Shown here one piece after another: positions 1 to 10,614 of a stretch of 64,000 bases of DNA. Source of the DNA: Hsuehochloa calcarea. Lineage: Eukaryota > Streptophyta > Magnoliopsida > Poales > Poaceae. Numbering within the stretch: the first letter of the stretch is position 1; each line of letters begins with the position of its first letter. The translations under genes were made by a program, and so were the position numbers. The stretch spans positions 3,021,517 through 3,085,516 of the forward strand of contig CM070598.1 of NCBI GenBank assembly GCA_036346395.1, given 5' to 3'. The notes below the pieces were generated by a model. That model did no database searches and had not been told where the DNA came from. It saw only the letters and a list, made by a program, of their open reading frames with translations.

Positions 1-104
1 GTTTCTTCCATTACGTCCATCCAAGTCCGTACCACCTTATCTGTGAGTTCGTCTAAGCCATGCAAGTCCACAAATTTATTGTCAGTTATAGAAGCATAGT
101 AATT
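1..104 (-). other. Open frame at window edge, unrecognised
   Basis: On the minus strand the first ~100 bases stay open and read like protein: a stretch containing DLHGLDELTDKVV followed by RTWMDVMEE, running off the window start. I do not recognise it. It has no convincing start codon; the frame continues upstream through an A8 run into a GC-rich segment. It could be a piece of retrotransposon gag or pol, or an exon. It does not resemble the kinase gene annotated at 913-9076. Confidence 0.25.
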
Positions 105-208
105 TTTTTTGCATAACAGCAGCCGCCGCTCTTTTCTTCGAGCTGCTGCAGATTATGATGCCGCCGCTCTCTCTTAGCCGCCGCCTCAAGCTTTTAAGGC
201 CACCGCGC

Positions 209-330
209 TTCTTCCGCACTGCGTCTTCGTTGTACTTCTTGTGCATTGCGCGCGTTTCTTCTGCACTGCGCCTCTGTTGCGCTTCTTGTGCATTGCGTTG
301 CGCTTCTTGTGCACTGCGCTGCCGCCGTCT
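209..330. repeat. Short irregular repeats of a CTTCTTGTGCATTGCG-like unit
   Basis: The motif GCTTCTTGTGCATTGCG and close variants recur about five times with irregular spacing of roughly 16-27 bp. Open frames across this stretch come from the repeat and show no protein family. The surrounding 112-632 has no gene that I can support; it lies just upstream of the LTR at 633 and may belong to that element. Confidence 0.5.
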
Positions 331-632
331 TGGGTTTCGATCTGCGCCATTATGCTTCTATCTATTCCTATTCGGCTTGATTTGACATATTTATCTATTT
401 GTCGGTTTTATCATCTTCTTCATCATATTGCCGCGGTCGACTTTGCTCCCACACCTTGTGCTTTATGGGCTATCGCACGACATCGGATGGGAGGGGATCT
501 TTTATCGACATATTTTCCAAGAACTGCATGCTACGACGACATTACCAAGACTCAGATTTTGGATTTTTCATATTTTAGTATCAACCCTTTCCAAATACAA
601 TAATATTGCATACGTCTTGCATTTGAGGAGGG

Positions 633-755
633 TGTTAAGGATATAAGTGTATTTACGGTACTTCCTATTGTATTAGGGTTTAGTCTTGTGTCCCCTTTGT
701 ATCCTATATATATTGCTCATTGAGCCTTTTCAATATACACACAATATTCATAACA
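633..755 (+). mobile_element. Short 3' LTR of a Copia-like element with adjacent purine tract
   Basis: The sequence begins TGTTAAGGATATAAGTG and ends ATTCATAACA, so it has TG...CA termini. A purine-rich GAGGAGGG lies immediately upstream, where a polypurine tract belongs. A TATATATA box-like run lies inside at ~709. At 123 bp it is short for an LTR. No matching 5' LTR or target duplication is visible, so the rest of the element is either outside the window or lost. It sits just downstream of the kinase exon at 913-1238 and may separate that exon from the rest of its gene. Confidence 0.5.
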
Positions 756-912
756 AGAAAAAGATCGAAGCATTTGATTAAACACTTCTGAAGCTGTAAC
801 TAATTAATTAAAAAGCAGCACAAAAGAGGTAGGGTTTTCAAGAGTCTTCAAAGAAACACGAACCAAACATGAATTCGAGGACAAAATAAAATAGAATGGC
901 AGTCATACTCAC

Positions 913-3900
913 CAACCACTCTCGGCGCCCTTGCAAACCCTCCTGGTTGAGTCTTTTCACAGCAACAGCTATTCCAATGCCAGGCTTGCAGGCTGACAAT
1001 GCTTTCTCTTCAATCCATCCTTTATAGACAGATCTGAACCCACCTTCACCGAGCACACTGTCAGGACGGAAGTTCCTTGTGGCTAACCTGAGATCGTTAT
1101 AACGGAAGATCGTAACATTGGCTGACTGCAAGATCTCACATTCAGTCTTCGCATTTGGAGGCATGGAAGCCGAAGAGGCTCGACTGCTGCAGCCACTAAG
1201 CCTATTCCCATCCTTACCACCGCTCCTTGAGAACATTCCTGCATATCATGTCTTTAGTAGAGATTCTAAAAGATCAAATCCAGGCCCCATATTTTAAATG
1301 AAAATGTTCTGATGAATAAGTTTTTGCATTGATTATCCTAAGTCCATATTATGATCATCCTGTATTGGAAGTTTCGAATGTTTGATTCTATTTTTTGAAA
1401 GGAAGTTTGCATAGCAATTAGGAACCAACTGAAGCAATCACCACTTGGCCATTTTCTAAAATTTTATATGTGCCTCAAGAGTTGCAGGATTAGCCATTTC
1501 CATCTGTGGTACACAATGATAGCGGTAAAGGATTGACTGGTCTCCCAGAAGTTGATGCAAAGAGCATTCTGATCACAACAGCTAGCAACAAGGCACGAAT
1601 GTTGCCACCTGTGAATGGTGATATGCTCTGGACTCAGAAGTAAAATGATGGTTTGCATAGGAAATAGCGCAAAATGAATATGGAGGAAATGACAGTGGTT
1701 TCCCTCCGTGAAGTGGTAACATGCATGCACTAGTAACCTTGTCCCGCCCAATGTACATCTGCTGCCACACGGTATGTCCAGAGGCTTATCGTGTTTATCT
1801 ACTACTAACTTTAGAAATACCACACCTATTAACTAGCAATTAAAAGAAACTACGATTTAGTAAGTTGAGACAGGCAAAACACAAGTCAGCTATACAGAAA
1901 TGAGCCATAGTTCATGCAATCACATAAAAACTTTCTAATAGAGCATACAGCGACATTTTTTGTAGACTCAGATTACTAAATGCATTGAACTTGATAGTAC
2001 ACATCGTCAACAACCAAAAAGTTTCTCACCGTCATTGGGAAATATATCCAATCATTTCTAACCATGGAATGTATCTAATCAATGGTTGACAAAATGTTAC
2101 TGAAATTGGGAGGCAAACCAAATTGAGAGACGAGGGTGAATAAAAAAAAAAATCCAAGACACATACTCTATATAGTACTGCATATCATACCTGAACAGGT
2201 GATTTAACAAAACATTAATACCAAATTAAACAAGGAAGAACTAGAGGGTGTTTCCTAACTCCATCAATAGTTAATGAATTTACAACACGAGAAGAGTCAC
2301 AATAGCAATAGAGAAACAAATATTCAACTCTAATAATCTTCTTTTCCTTAACAAGCTATCCCTAAACGCGCGACACTGTTACTCGCTGGACTCTTGCTGT
2401 TGGTGTTAGCAAGATCCTTACTCTCATGGAGAGGATGACACTTGGAGATGAGGCAATTTTTCTTTGTTTATTTCTAACACAATGCCATGCCAACTTTGAG
2501 GGGTTGGGGATACATATTATAGGTCGCCAACCAGCCAAGTATATGCTAAGATGCTAGTCCAAGATCTTGTCCCTATGACAATCAAGATGTCATCCTTAAA
2601 GTCGACATCAAGATCTTTGTCCTATGATGATCAAGATCTTGTCATTAAAGTCGACAGTCAAGATGTCAGTCCTATGACAGATCAAGATCTTTATCCTTAA
2701 AGTCGATAGTCAAGATCTTTGTCCTTAAAGTCTTGCACAAGCCTACCCCATAAAGACCATAGTACGAGGACTTATTCATCATTCTCCCCTAAGTCTTGTG
2801 CGTCGTCTTGTGGGAGAGTTGAACCATCCCGATCCTAGAACAGCTCGAGGAATTTTACCTCCCAAGAGGCTTGGTGAAAGCGTGTCCATAAGTGATCGGT
2901 GGTGTTGATGTAGCTCGCCTTGATGTCGCCTTCATCCAAGCGACCTCGGATGAAGTGGTACTTCACCCGGATATGCTTGCTCTGCTCGTGGAAAACGGGT
3001 TCTTGGCGAGCAGAGCGGACTTGTCATCCCCCGAGAGCCACCGCCAGTGTCTCGCCGAGAGATCACCAAGCGATCGAGCAAGCGGCGCTGAGTCGAAGCG
3101 GTGGAAGCCGCTATGTACTCGGCCTCACCGACAGGGGCCACCACTTTGCTTGATCGATCGCCACTAACGAGGCACTTGCCGAGAAGAAGAGAATCCGCTT
3201 GTGCTCTTCTTTGGTGTCGATGTCGCTGCGTGGTCGCCGTCATTGTGCAGATGAAGAAGCGCGCATGGCGGGACACCTCGGGTAGTGCAAGCCGTGGTCG
3301 GAGGTGCCCGCAACGTAGCGGAGGATCCTCTTCACGACCGCCGATGCTCGTCGTCGGTCATTGCATGAACCGATCGACGTGCCGACGGCGAACGCCAACT
3401 GACGCTGCGTGGACGAGGTAGCGAAGGTCGCCACGATCTTGCCGTCTTGCGTCGCGTCCGCCTCCTCCGCCGTGCTCTCACGACTCGGCTTGACCTCTCC
3501 TCCATAGGAGTGTGGGGCAGGTTGCGATCGGTGAGCCCGCCACTTCGACGGTGCGCTTGGCGTGGCGGTCTGCCAGAAGAGATATCGAGTCGCCCCGGTG
3601 GACCTCGATCCCGGTAGAAGGAGAGAGCCCTAAGTCGCTCATCCGAAGGCGGTCTTCATCTCCGCCTTGAACTCCTCGACCTCGGCCTCGAGGAGCGGTG
3701 ATCAACAGTTGTCGGCGTGACGCCCACCGCCAGGTGTTGCCGCCTTTGCCCGGCCGGTAGACCGCCGCCTCGTGTGCGCTCTGCTGGAACCCCATTTGCT
3801 TGAGGGTGGAGTCCAGCTTAGCGTTCCATGCTCGTGGTGCTCGCCGCAGCCATGAGGGCCTTGCGCAGCGGAGAACCTTGCCCTCCTGCCGGGATGGCGA

Positions 3901-6900
3901 ATCCGTGGTGACGGACGTGAGGCCTCCTCCTTCAAGTCGCCGTTGAGGAAGGCGGACTTGACGTCCATGTGATGGACGCGCCAATCCTCCTGGGCTGCAA
4001 GTGCGAGGAGAAGACGAACGGACTCCATGCGCGCGACGGGTGCGAAGGCGTCATCGAAGTCGACCCCCTCCTGCTGCATGAAGCCTCGTGCCACCAAGCG
4101 AGCCTTGTGCTTGATGATGGCGCCGGCTTATCCCGCTTCGGCGAACACCCACTTAAGGGTGATCGCTCGGTGGCCGGCAGAAGATCCGCCGCCCCCACGT
4201 CGGTTCCGCTCGACGGCCCATCTCTCGCTTCATCGCGACACGCCATGCCGCGCCTCCTCCGCCTCGGCGAAGAGCGAGGCTCGCCGTCGTCGCCGACGCC
4301 AAGCGCAGCTCGCCTCTCGAAGTCGTCTTTGCGCCGATCGAGGATGGGCCGCCGCCGAGGATGTTGTCCATGGTACGATAAGCGTAGAGGCTCGTCGTCG
4401 TGGTAGGCGTCGGCGCGTCCTCGCCCCGAGGCAATGAGTAGCGAACTCCACCATCGCGCCGCTCGTCGTGGGCCGGCTATTGGGGCCGATCCGGTGGTGT
4501 GGCCTGCAGTGCGGAGAGAGTGGTGGCCGGTGCGGGAGGCGTGGCGTGGCCGTGCGAAGGTGGTGGAGTTCTCGCCGAGCCGGTGGCGAGCAAGGTGTCG
4601 AGGTGGACGAGCTCGATGAAGGCGAGCCGCTAGCTCCCGGCTCTCTCGAAATGGACGTAGTCGACAACAAAGTCCACGAGTCGAAGTCGAACCGCCGCCC
4701 ACCGCCTTGTCCCACGTCCGGCCTCGCCGCCGTCGAACACAACGTCACGCGAGATGCGGACGCCTTGTTGTGTGACAGGTCGAGGATGCGGTGAGGCCTT
4801 CGAGCCCTCCGCGTGGCCGATGAACACTCCGAGTGCTCTGCTCGCCGAGCTTACGATGTAACCAAGCTCCTTGGCGAACGCGAGGAGCCAAGACCCGCAA
4901 GTGGGAGACCGCGGCTTGCGTCCATGCCAAGCCTCGTCGGCGTCCCCGCCATCGAGCGCCTTGGTAAGCGGTAGCTGTTGAGGATGTAGACGGCCGTCAC
5001 CACCGCTTCTCCCGAGACACGGTAGATCCCTCTCGCTGAGGAGGGCCGAGCCATCCCCACAACCGCCGGTTGCGCCGCTCGACGACACCGCTCTGCTGCG
5101 GGGCAGACGGCGCGAGAGTGGTCTTGAATGCCCTCATCGGTAGCGATAACGCGTGAATTCACCGCCGTGAATTCGCGCCAAGTTGTCTGTCGCAAAGACG
5201 CGCAGCTTGCGGCCGCACTCCGCCTCCGCAGCAGCCTGCGTGCGCCTGATGGCGTCCGCAGCCTCTCCCTTGCTGCCGAGGACCATCACCCACATGTAGC
5301 GGGAGAGATCGTCGACAAGCAACGGAAAGTAGCGTCGTCCTCTCCGGTGTGGCCGGCGTCGCAAGACCCACACAAGTCCCGTGCACGAGCTCGAGCCTCT
5401 CCTTGGCTCGAAACTCGCTTCTTTGGGAAAGGAGTCGCCTGCTGCGTCAACACGCAGACGTCGCAGAATCGCTCCACATGGTCAAGGCACGGCGGGCCTC
5501 GCACCATTTCCATGGCACCGAGCCGCCTGTGGCCTCGGCCGAAAAGGTGCCCAAAGCGCTCGTGCCACTGCCACGCCTCGTCGTCCCGACGAGCAGCGAG
5601 ACAGAGGGGTTGTGCCACCGGCACGTGAAGAATGTAGAGTCGGTTTGCGCCTCTTGTTACCTTGGCAAGAAGGCGGCGGCGAAGATCCCAAATCCCGCAG
5701 CACCCCGTGCTCGATCTCGACACGCGAGCCGTTCTCATCCAAATTGTCCCAAGGCGATGATGGAGTTCGCAGACGGGGATGTAGTAGACGCCGGTGAGCA
5801 ACCCGTGCTCACCGGACACGATGGTGAAGATGACGGAGCCGACGCCTTGATTTCCACGCCGGGCGTCCCAAACTTGAGCGAGCCTCGGACGCTAGAGTCA
5901 AACTCGGCGAAGAACTCCCGTCGGCCGGTCATGTGATGGGTGGCGCCGGTGTCGAGGCACCACCCGTCAGTCTTGTCGTTCTGTCGAGTCATGGCCGAGG
6001 AGGCATGTGCTTTTGGCTCGTCAAGGTGGAGAGCCATCTGCGGCCGGTGCGGCTGAGGTAGTTCGATGCTCGCGTGAGCAATGAACAGAGCCGGCCGCTC
6101 CTCCTCCTCTCGCTGCGACGACGTGGGCTCGCCGCGTCGTGGTATCGACAATCCACGCCCAATGACCAAGCTTGCGCGATTGTGGCAAGAGTCGCCTCGT
6201 CTGCGGCTTTTGCTTGCCGGTGCCGCCATGCTGGCGCGCCCACGATCATTACCCTCGGCACGTCCTCGCGCCCATGCTTGGGCGTCTTTGCGCGGCTTGC
6301 CGCGCTTGCCATGCTTGCGGCCGCCTGTCGTGGAAGAAGGCTCCCCCTTCTTCCTGTCACCTTGGCCGCGACCCATTCCCTCGAGCGAGGAGGAGCTTCC
6401 GCCAATGGAGACGGGTCCCGAGAGGCGCCGTGGCTCATCGCCGCCAACAACCTTGAGGCGACCGCGCCTCCTCGATCGTCATCGTGGAGAGGTCCAAAGA
6501 GACTCGATCGGCGGGCCGCCCGCTTGCACTTCTCGGGACGCAGCGGAAGAGCTTTTCCACAGCTCTCTCCTCGCCATAGGTGTCGTCGCCGAATCGCACG
6601 GCCTTCGCAGCAGTGTTGAGACGGAGAACAAAGTCATCCACGTCCTCACCTGGCTTGAAGGCCAAGTGCTCCCACTCCGTGCGAAGTGCCTGCAATGTAG
6701 ACTTGCGGGCGCGGTCGCTGCCGATCGCGTCTTTGCGGCGATGGCGTCCCAAGCCTCTTTAGCGATCCGCTTGTTAGTAGCGAATCGCATCTCGGCGGGG
6801 CTGCGATGATGAGAGCATCCAGCGCCGTCGATCCCGATCGTAGTCGGCGTCGCCGCATCGGATCGCATCCCACATATGCCGCGCTGAGTTTTACCTCATC

Positions 6901-9076
6901 ACCGCAGACCGCTCGACATAGTTGGTCTTGGTGAGGTAGGCCACCCGCCGCCGGGCCGACGCCCTCGACGACGACTGGTACCGTGGTGACCACGGTGCAT
7001 CGCATCGGGAGAGAGAGCGCGTTACTGTGAAGCCGTGCTCTCCGTCGACCCGTCTGCCGCCGCCGTCTGCGCCTCTCCAGAGGCGCCACCGCGCGTCCGC
7101 GCTGCCGTCTCAAGTGCGCCCGCGCTCATAGGCGTCGGCGCATCGCCATCGCGCCGCTTCGCCGCCTTGCTGCCTCCCTTTCCAGCCGCTCGAGTCCGCG
7201 TCGGCATTGTCATCAGCAGAGATGGAGCTCTTTATTCTTGCCAAGCAAAACCTTGACCTCCATTCTTTGCTGCCGACGCTTTGCATCTGCGCCCATGCCG
7301 CTTCCGCTCCGCTCTCCGCCGCTGCCACTCGCCGTACCCGACCTTGACGCTTTTTCCGCACAGGTGATCTCTGCCGCCCTTCTTCATGGCTGCTTTCTTC
7401 TGCGGCGAAGCTCGGCCGTCTATTGGCCGAGTGCTCGAGGCGACCGAAGGCCGAGATCGCCTGCGGACATGGCGCGCGCTCTTGGGGGTCATTGCGTGGA
7501 GAGGGGGTTGCTTCGACGAGCCGCCGCCGATCTCCGGAGAGGAGCGAGCGAGGATACGGAGGGCTTCTTCTTGCTCTGCATTTGCAATTCTTCTGAGGTG
7601 AGACCGAGATGAGCAAGAGATGCTCAAGCTCACAGGATAGTAAGGCTCGATACCACTTGTTACTCATTGGACTCTTCTTTGTTGGTGTTAGCAAGATCCT
7701 TACTCTCATGGAGAGGATGACACTTGGAGATGAGGCAATTTTTCTTTGTTTATTTCTAACACAATGCCATGCCAACTCGAGGGTTGGGGATACATATTAT
7801 AAGCCGCCAACCACCAAGTATATGCTAAGATGCTAGTCCAAGATCTTTGTCCTATGATGATCAAGATCTTTGTCCTTAAAGTGACAATCGAGATCTTTGT
7901 CTATGATGATCAAGATCTTCGTCCTTAAAGTTGACGATCGAGATCTTTGTCTATGACATCAAGATCTTGTCTTAAAGGCGATAATCAAGATCTTTGTCCT
8001 TAAAGGCTGCAAGCCTACCTCTACACAAAGCCCATAATCTGAGACTTATTCATCGACACATTTTGTGAAGGAAAAAATGTAAATGGTCAAAGTCAACAGG
8101 TACCCCAATCGATATCATAACATAATGTCACAACAAGGGCAAACTACGTACTGTACTGTAGTATTAGTCCTGCTTCAATCAAATGCTACCTTGGTCAACA
8201 ACAGAATCCAGGATGATTGGAATTCGTCATGCTAAGTGGTCAGCACAAGGTACCGATAGATGTACTGCTAAAATATGTTCCCCAGTTAGAGTCAACTTCC
8301 TGTCCCATCAGAGGATAAGCACTAGCACTGCCCAGTTGACGATGGTAGAACGTCTACTACACATGGTACTAGTGAAGCCGTCATGTAAGGAATGAAGCAT
8401 CGATGCCCATTACTATACAAGAGAAGGTAACCATCACCTAATAAATCCTATAGCTCCAATGGCACAACCACCTACGAAGCCTTACAACATAGCCGAAGCT
8501 TACTTTAGCGAAAGTGCCAAACCACTCTAAAAGTGATTGTGATGTCTTTAGCGCCTAGCTAGCTTGAACACATTGAAGCTGCAAGAATAGCTAAAAAGTT
8601 GAAATCATCTAACCAAATCAAAATACAGGATCATGGATCACCCCAAGTAGGCCTAACCAAACAACCAAATCACCCATACAAATACATGATCGTCCATTGC
8701 TCTTTGTTGCTAAAACAGTGAATAGAATCTCCGAGGAAATAACCTACAAACAAGTTCAGCCTTTTGCAATCGAACCCGACCACACGAGCACCCAAACAAC
8801 AGAAGCTAAATTCCGCGCTATAACAAACTGCTAATAGCTCGGACTCCCACCGGAATCCGTAGGAACTAATGAACAGGCCATAGATGGATCGAGATTTGCA
8901 TCTCGGAACCATCACACGATTGAACCCCGCAGCCCGCAAGCAGGAATCGGCCAAAACCCCATCGGATCACCCGGAAATCAGCAAGCACCGAAGCAGGCAT
9001 GCAGCGAGAGGATCGAACCTGAGGCGCCAGGGTGAGGGCTCCCATCCTTGATCCGCGCGCCCCAGCAATTCCCCAT
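913..9076 (-). CDS. Receptor-like cytoplasmic kinase (RLCK-VII, PBL/APK1 type), first two exons
   Basis: Exon 1 is 9076-9019: MGNCWGARIK..., with the N-terminal G2/C4 expected for myristoylation and palmitoylation in this family. It ends in phase 1 before a GT donor. Exon 2 is 1238-913, after a TGCAG acceptor, and joins in frame to give ...GASGMFSRSGG. It carries the family motif AKTECEILQSANV, then FRYNDLRLATRNFRPDSVLG, the start of the kinase glycine loop (GEGGF), YKGWIEE, and the VAVKRL lysine of subdomain II. It ends at REWL with a clean GTGAGT donor. Later kinase subdomains (HRD, DFG) are not in the window. The third glycine of the loop is Arg (GEGGFR instead of GEGGFG), which is unusual for an active kinase. 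Intron 1 is 7,780 bp and contains the Copia element at 2377-8054. The gene may continue before base 1 or be truncated. PBL kinases act at the plasma membrane below immune receptors; that role is inferred from the family. Confidence 0.8.
1239..2371 (-). other. Intron 1 of the kinase gene, exon-2-proximal part
   Basis: AT-rich non-coding sequence between exon 2 and the Copia insertion. The acceptor side is visible as ...ATATGCAG just before 1238. I see no further exon or repeat family here, and the open frames across it have no recognisable content. Confidence 0.6.
2377..2781 (-). repeat. 3' LTR of the intronic Copia element
   Basis: Direct repeat partner of 7658-8054. On the plus strand it begins TGTTACTCGCTGG and ends CTTATTCATCA. 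Inside it a tandem array of the AAGATCTTTGTCCT...AAAGTCGA type (roughly 30-40 bp units) runs from ~2570 to ~2735. Confidence 0.85.
2860..7640 (-). pseudogene. Copia gag-pol, heavily frameshifted
   Basis: Recognisable pieces in element order are: a gag (UBN2-type) segment at ~6752-6435 with EWEHLAFKPGEDVDDF; the aspartic protease motif DTGATHHMTG at ~5953-5924; the integrase zinc-binding part with HERFGH and CDVC at ~5560-5430; the integrase core with LVDDLSRYMWV near 5320; reverse transcriptase with VARMESVR and MDVKSAFLNG at ~4040-3940; late RT with ILRYVAGTSDHGL near 3320; and RNase H with GEAEYIAAS at ~3127. These lie in different frames, and long stretches between them (for example the YVDD region) cannot be read. 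The many small losses in CG-rich runs mean that some breaks could be sequence errors. Confidence 0.8.
7658..8054 (-). repeat. 5' LTR of the intronic Copia element
   Basis: Direct repeat partner of 2377-2781. Its inner end abuts the tRNA-Met primer-binding site on the minus strand (7657-7640). The AAGATCTTTGTCC tandem array inside it differs in unit number and order from the copy at 2570-2735, so the two LTRs have diverged mainly in that array. Bases 8055-8059 (GACAC) are the target duplication. Confidence 0.85.
8060..9018 (-). other. Intron 1 of the kinase gene, exon-1-proximal part
   Basis: Non-coding sequence between the Copia target duplication and the exon-1 donor at 9018-9017. Nothing else is recognisable in it. 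Confidence 0.55.
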
Positions 9077-9540
9077 CCCCGCAGGCTCCGCACAAATCGC
9101 AGAGCCGAGCAAGAGCCAAAAAAAACCCCGGGTCAAAACATAGCGGGAGGCCGGGTCACGGGAGCGACCCGCCTCATGCGGGAAATTCGGGGGAGAGAGA
9201 GCTAGGGCTTTCGGGAGGTGTGGCTGAAGCGGAGGATGACGATGATAAGTAGAGACGAATGCTAGAGAGAGAGGGAGAGCAGTTAGTAATGGCGGGGAGG
9301 AGGGGGGAGGGCGAGAGAAGCGCGTGTTACTTGCTGGGAGCAGCCCGAGCCAGCCCAGCCCCACCTCTGGTTCCGCTTCCGGTTCTGTCGCCTTCCGGGA
9401 AAAAGTTGAAAGGCGTCGTGCTTTGTGTGACGCTGCTGCGTGGGCCCGCCCTTGGGACCGATGGTTTTACCGTTTCACTTTTACCGCGACGTAAACCAGA
9501 TATAGCGGCACCGCCGGTGAGTCAATGACTAGTCGTGAGT
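9077..9540 (-). promoter_or_regulatory. 5' UTR and promoter-proximal region of the kinase gene
   Basis: Directly upstream of the kinase ATG. On the minus strand it is CT-rich (for example the complement of GAGAGAGAGGGAGAGC at ~9266-9281), which is common in grass 5' UTRs. No clear TATA box can be fixed by eye. It faces the ALG5 gene, so the two genes are divergently transcribed from the ~1.5-kb interval 9077-10614. Confidence 0.4.
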
Positions 9541-9910
9541 CGTACGTAAGTAACTCGTCCGTAAAAAAAAGCTTTTTCCTTGGGGGTGTTTGGATATGGG
9601 GTTCTTTCTTCCGGAATTTTTAGGATTTAGTTTAAACACTAGCATTATTCCTAATGCCAGGTCATTAGATATTTAGATGGTTGAAATTGTAAGTTCCCGT
9701 TCCCATCATTTACTGGTACTTCCTGCTCTATATTCCCCAATCCCAACAAAATATGTTCCATGAGTTGGTTAGATTTGGAAAATTTTGGTATTAACAATGT
9801 AGATAACAAAGGTTTGCATTTGATCGATCAAAGTCAAATAGCTTTGGAGTTCACAATATAATTTTGCCCGAGCTGAACTTAGTATGGTCAAATATTGACA
9901 CTGAGTTTAA

Positions 9911-10184
9911 GGCACTGTTTGGTTAATGAACCAAACCAAAATTTTGCATAGCCAAAACTTGGTAAAAGCCAAAATTTAGTAAAATGAATGTTGTTTGGAT
10001 TACGGTTAAACCAAATTTTAGTGTTACCAAATTTTTAGTGAGCGATTTCTTCACCTCCAGATTGCCCGTATGTGACACTGAATTTCATTGATGTTATCAA
10101 AATTTTGTTAGCATTGCCAAATATTAGTAGCAAATCCAAAGATTTTGGTTTGATTAACGTTGGTAACAAATCGAACAGACCCCT
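9911..10184. mobile_element. Possible MITE with imperfect terminal inverted repeats
   Basis: The left end GGCACTGTTTGGTTAA and the complement of the right end (GGGGTCTGTTCGATT) match imperfectly. The interior is AT-rich with repeated CCAAAATTTTG-like words. The size (~270 bp) and the CTGTTTGGTT end resemble small hAT-like grass MITEs. I find no convincing target duplication, so this is tentative. Confidence 0.4.
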
Positions 10185-10614
10185 CCCTTCCCTTCCCAAA
10201 TAATGCAAATTTAACTATTGAAAGTTGAGTCAAAAGTCAAAGGAGATTATCTTAGATTATCCAGGGCCATTACTTCGTTTCAAACATGCCCGAAGGCTAC
10301 TTAGAGGTAACGAGGGCTATTTCTTGTATATCACATGGTAAGGACCTGTTTGACACACATGTTTTCCCCCATCTATACAGGAATTAAATTGTATTCGATA
10401 AAATTATTGCGAGATTGAAATGACTGATTTGGAAAACTGGAGCTACACCTGCAACACAAGAAAAAGTCGCCAAAATCAGTCCTAGGAGTTAGGACAACCC
10501 GGGGCCGGCCGCGTCGAACCCTGCACCGCGCTCCTGCAGATCTCCCCATCTCCGGGACCAGAAGCGCACGCGAGCGGGCAGTAGTGGGTAGGGGTGGACA
10601 CATCGGCCGGCGCG

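Larger units (their letters stand above)
2377..8054 (-). mobile_element. Copia LTR retrotransposon inserted in the kinase intron
   Basis: The element is bounded by two ~400-bp LTRs (2377-2781 and 7658-8054), with the 5-bp duplication GACAC at 2372-2376 and 8055-8059. Read on the minus strand, the 5' LTR (8054-7658) ends AACA and is followed by AGTGGTATCGAGCC, a primer-binding site for initiator tRNA-Met. A purine tract (AGGGGAGAA) precedes the 3' LTR near 2785. The domain order gag, protease, integrase, reverse transcriptase, RNase H is diagnostic of Copia. It has the same orientation as the kinase gene. The internal region is very GC-rich and broken in many places, so the element is not autonomous as sequenced. 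Confidence 0.9.

Noticed and set aside
3932..4748. Several 100-250 codon open frames on both strands of the intronic Copia
   Set aside because: GC-rich shadow frames of the degraded pol; only short stretches match Copia domains.
9259..9528. 89-codon plus-strand frame upstream of the kinase
   Set aside because: It is antisense to the kinase 5' UTR and promoter, with no family or coding bias.
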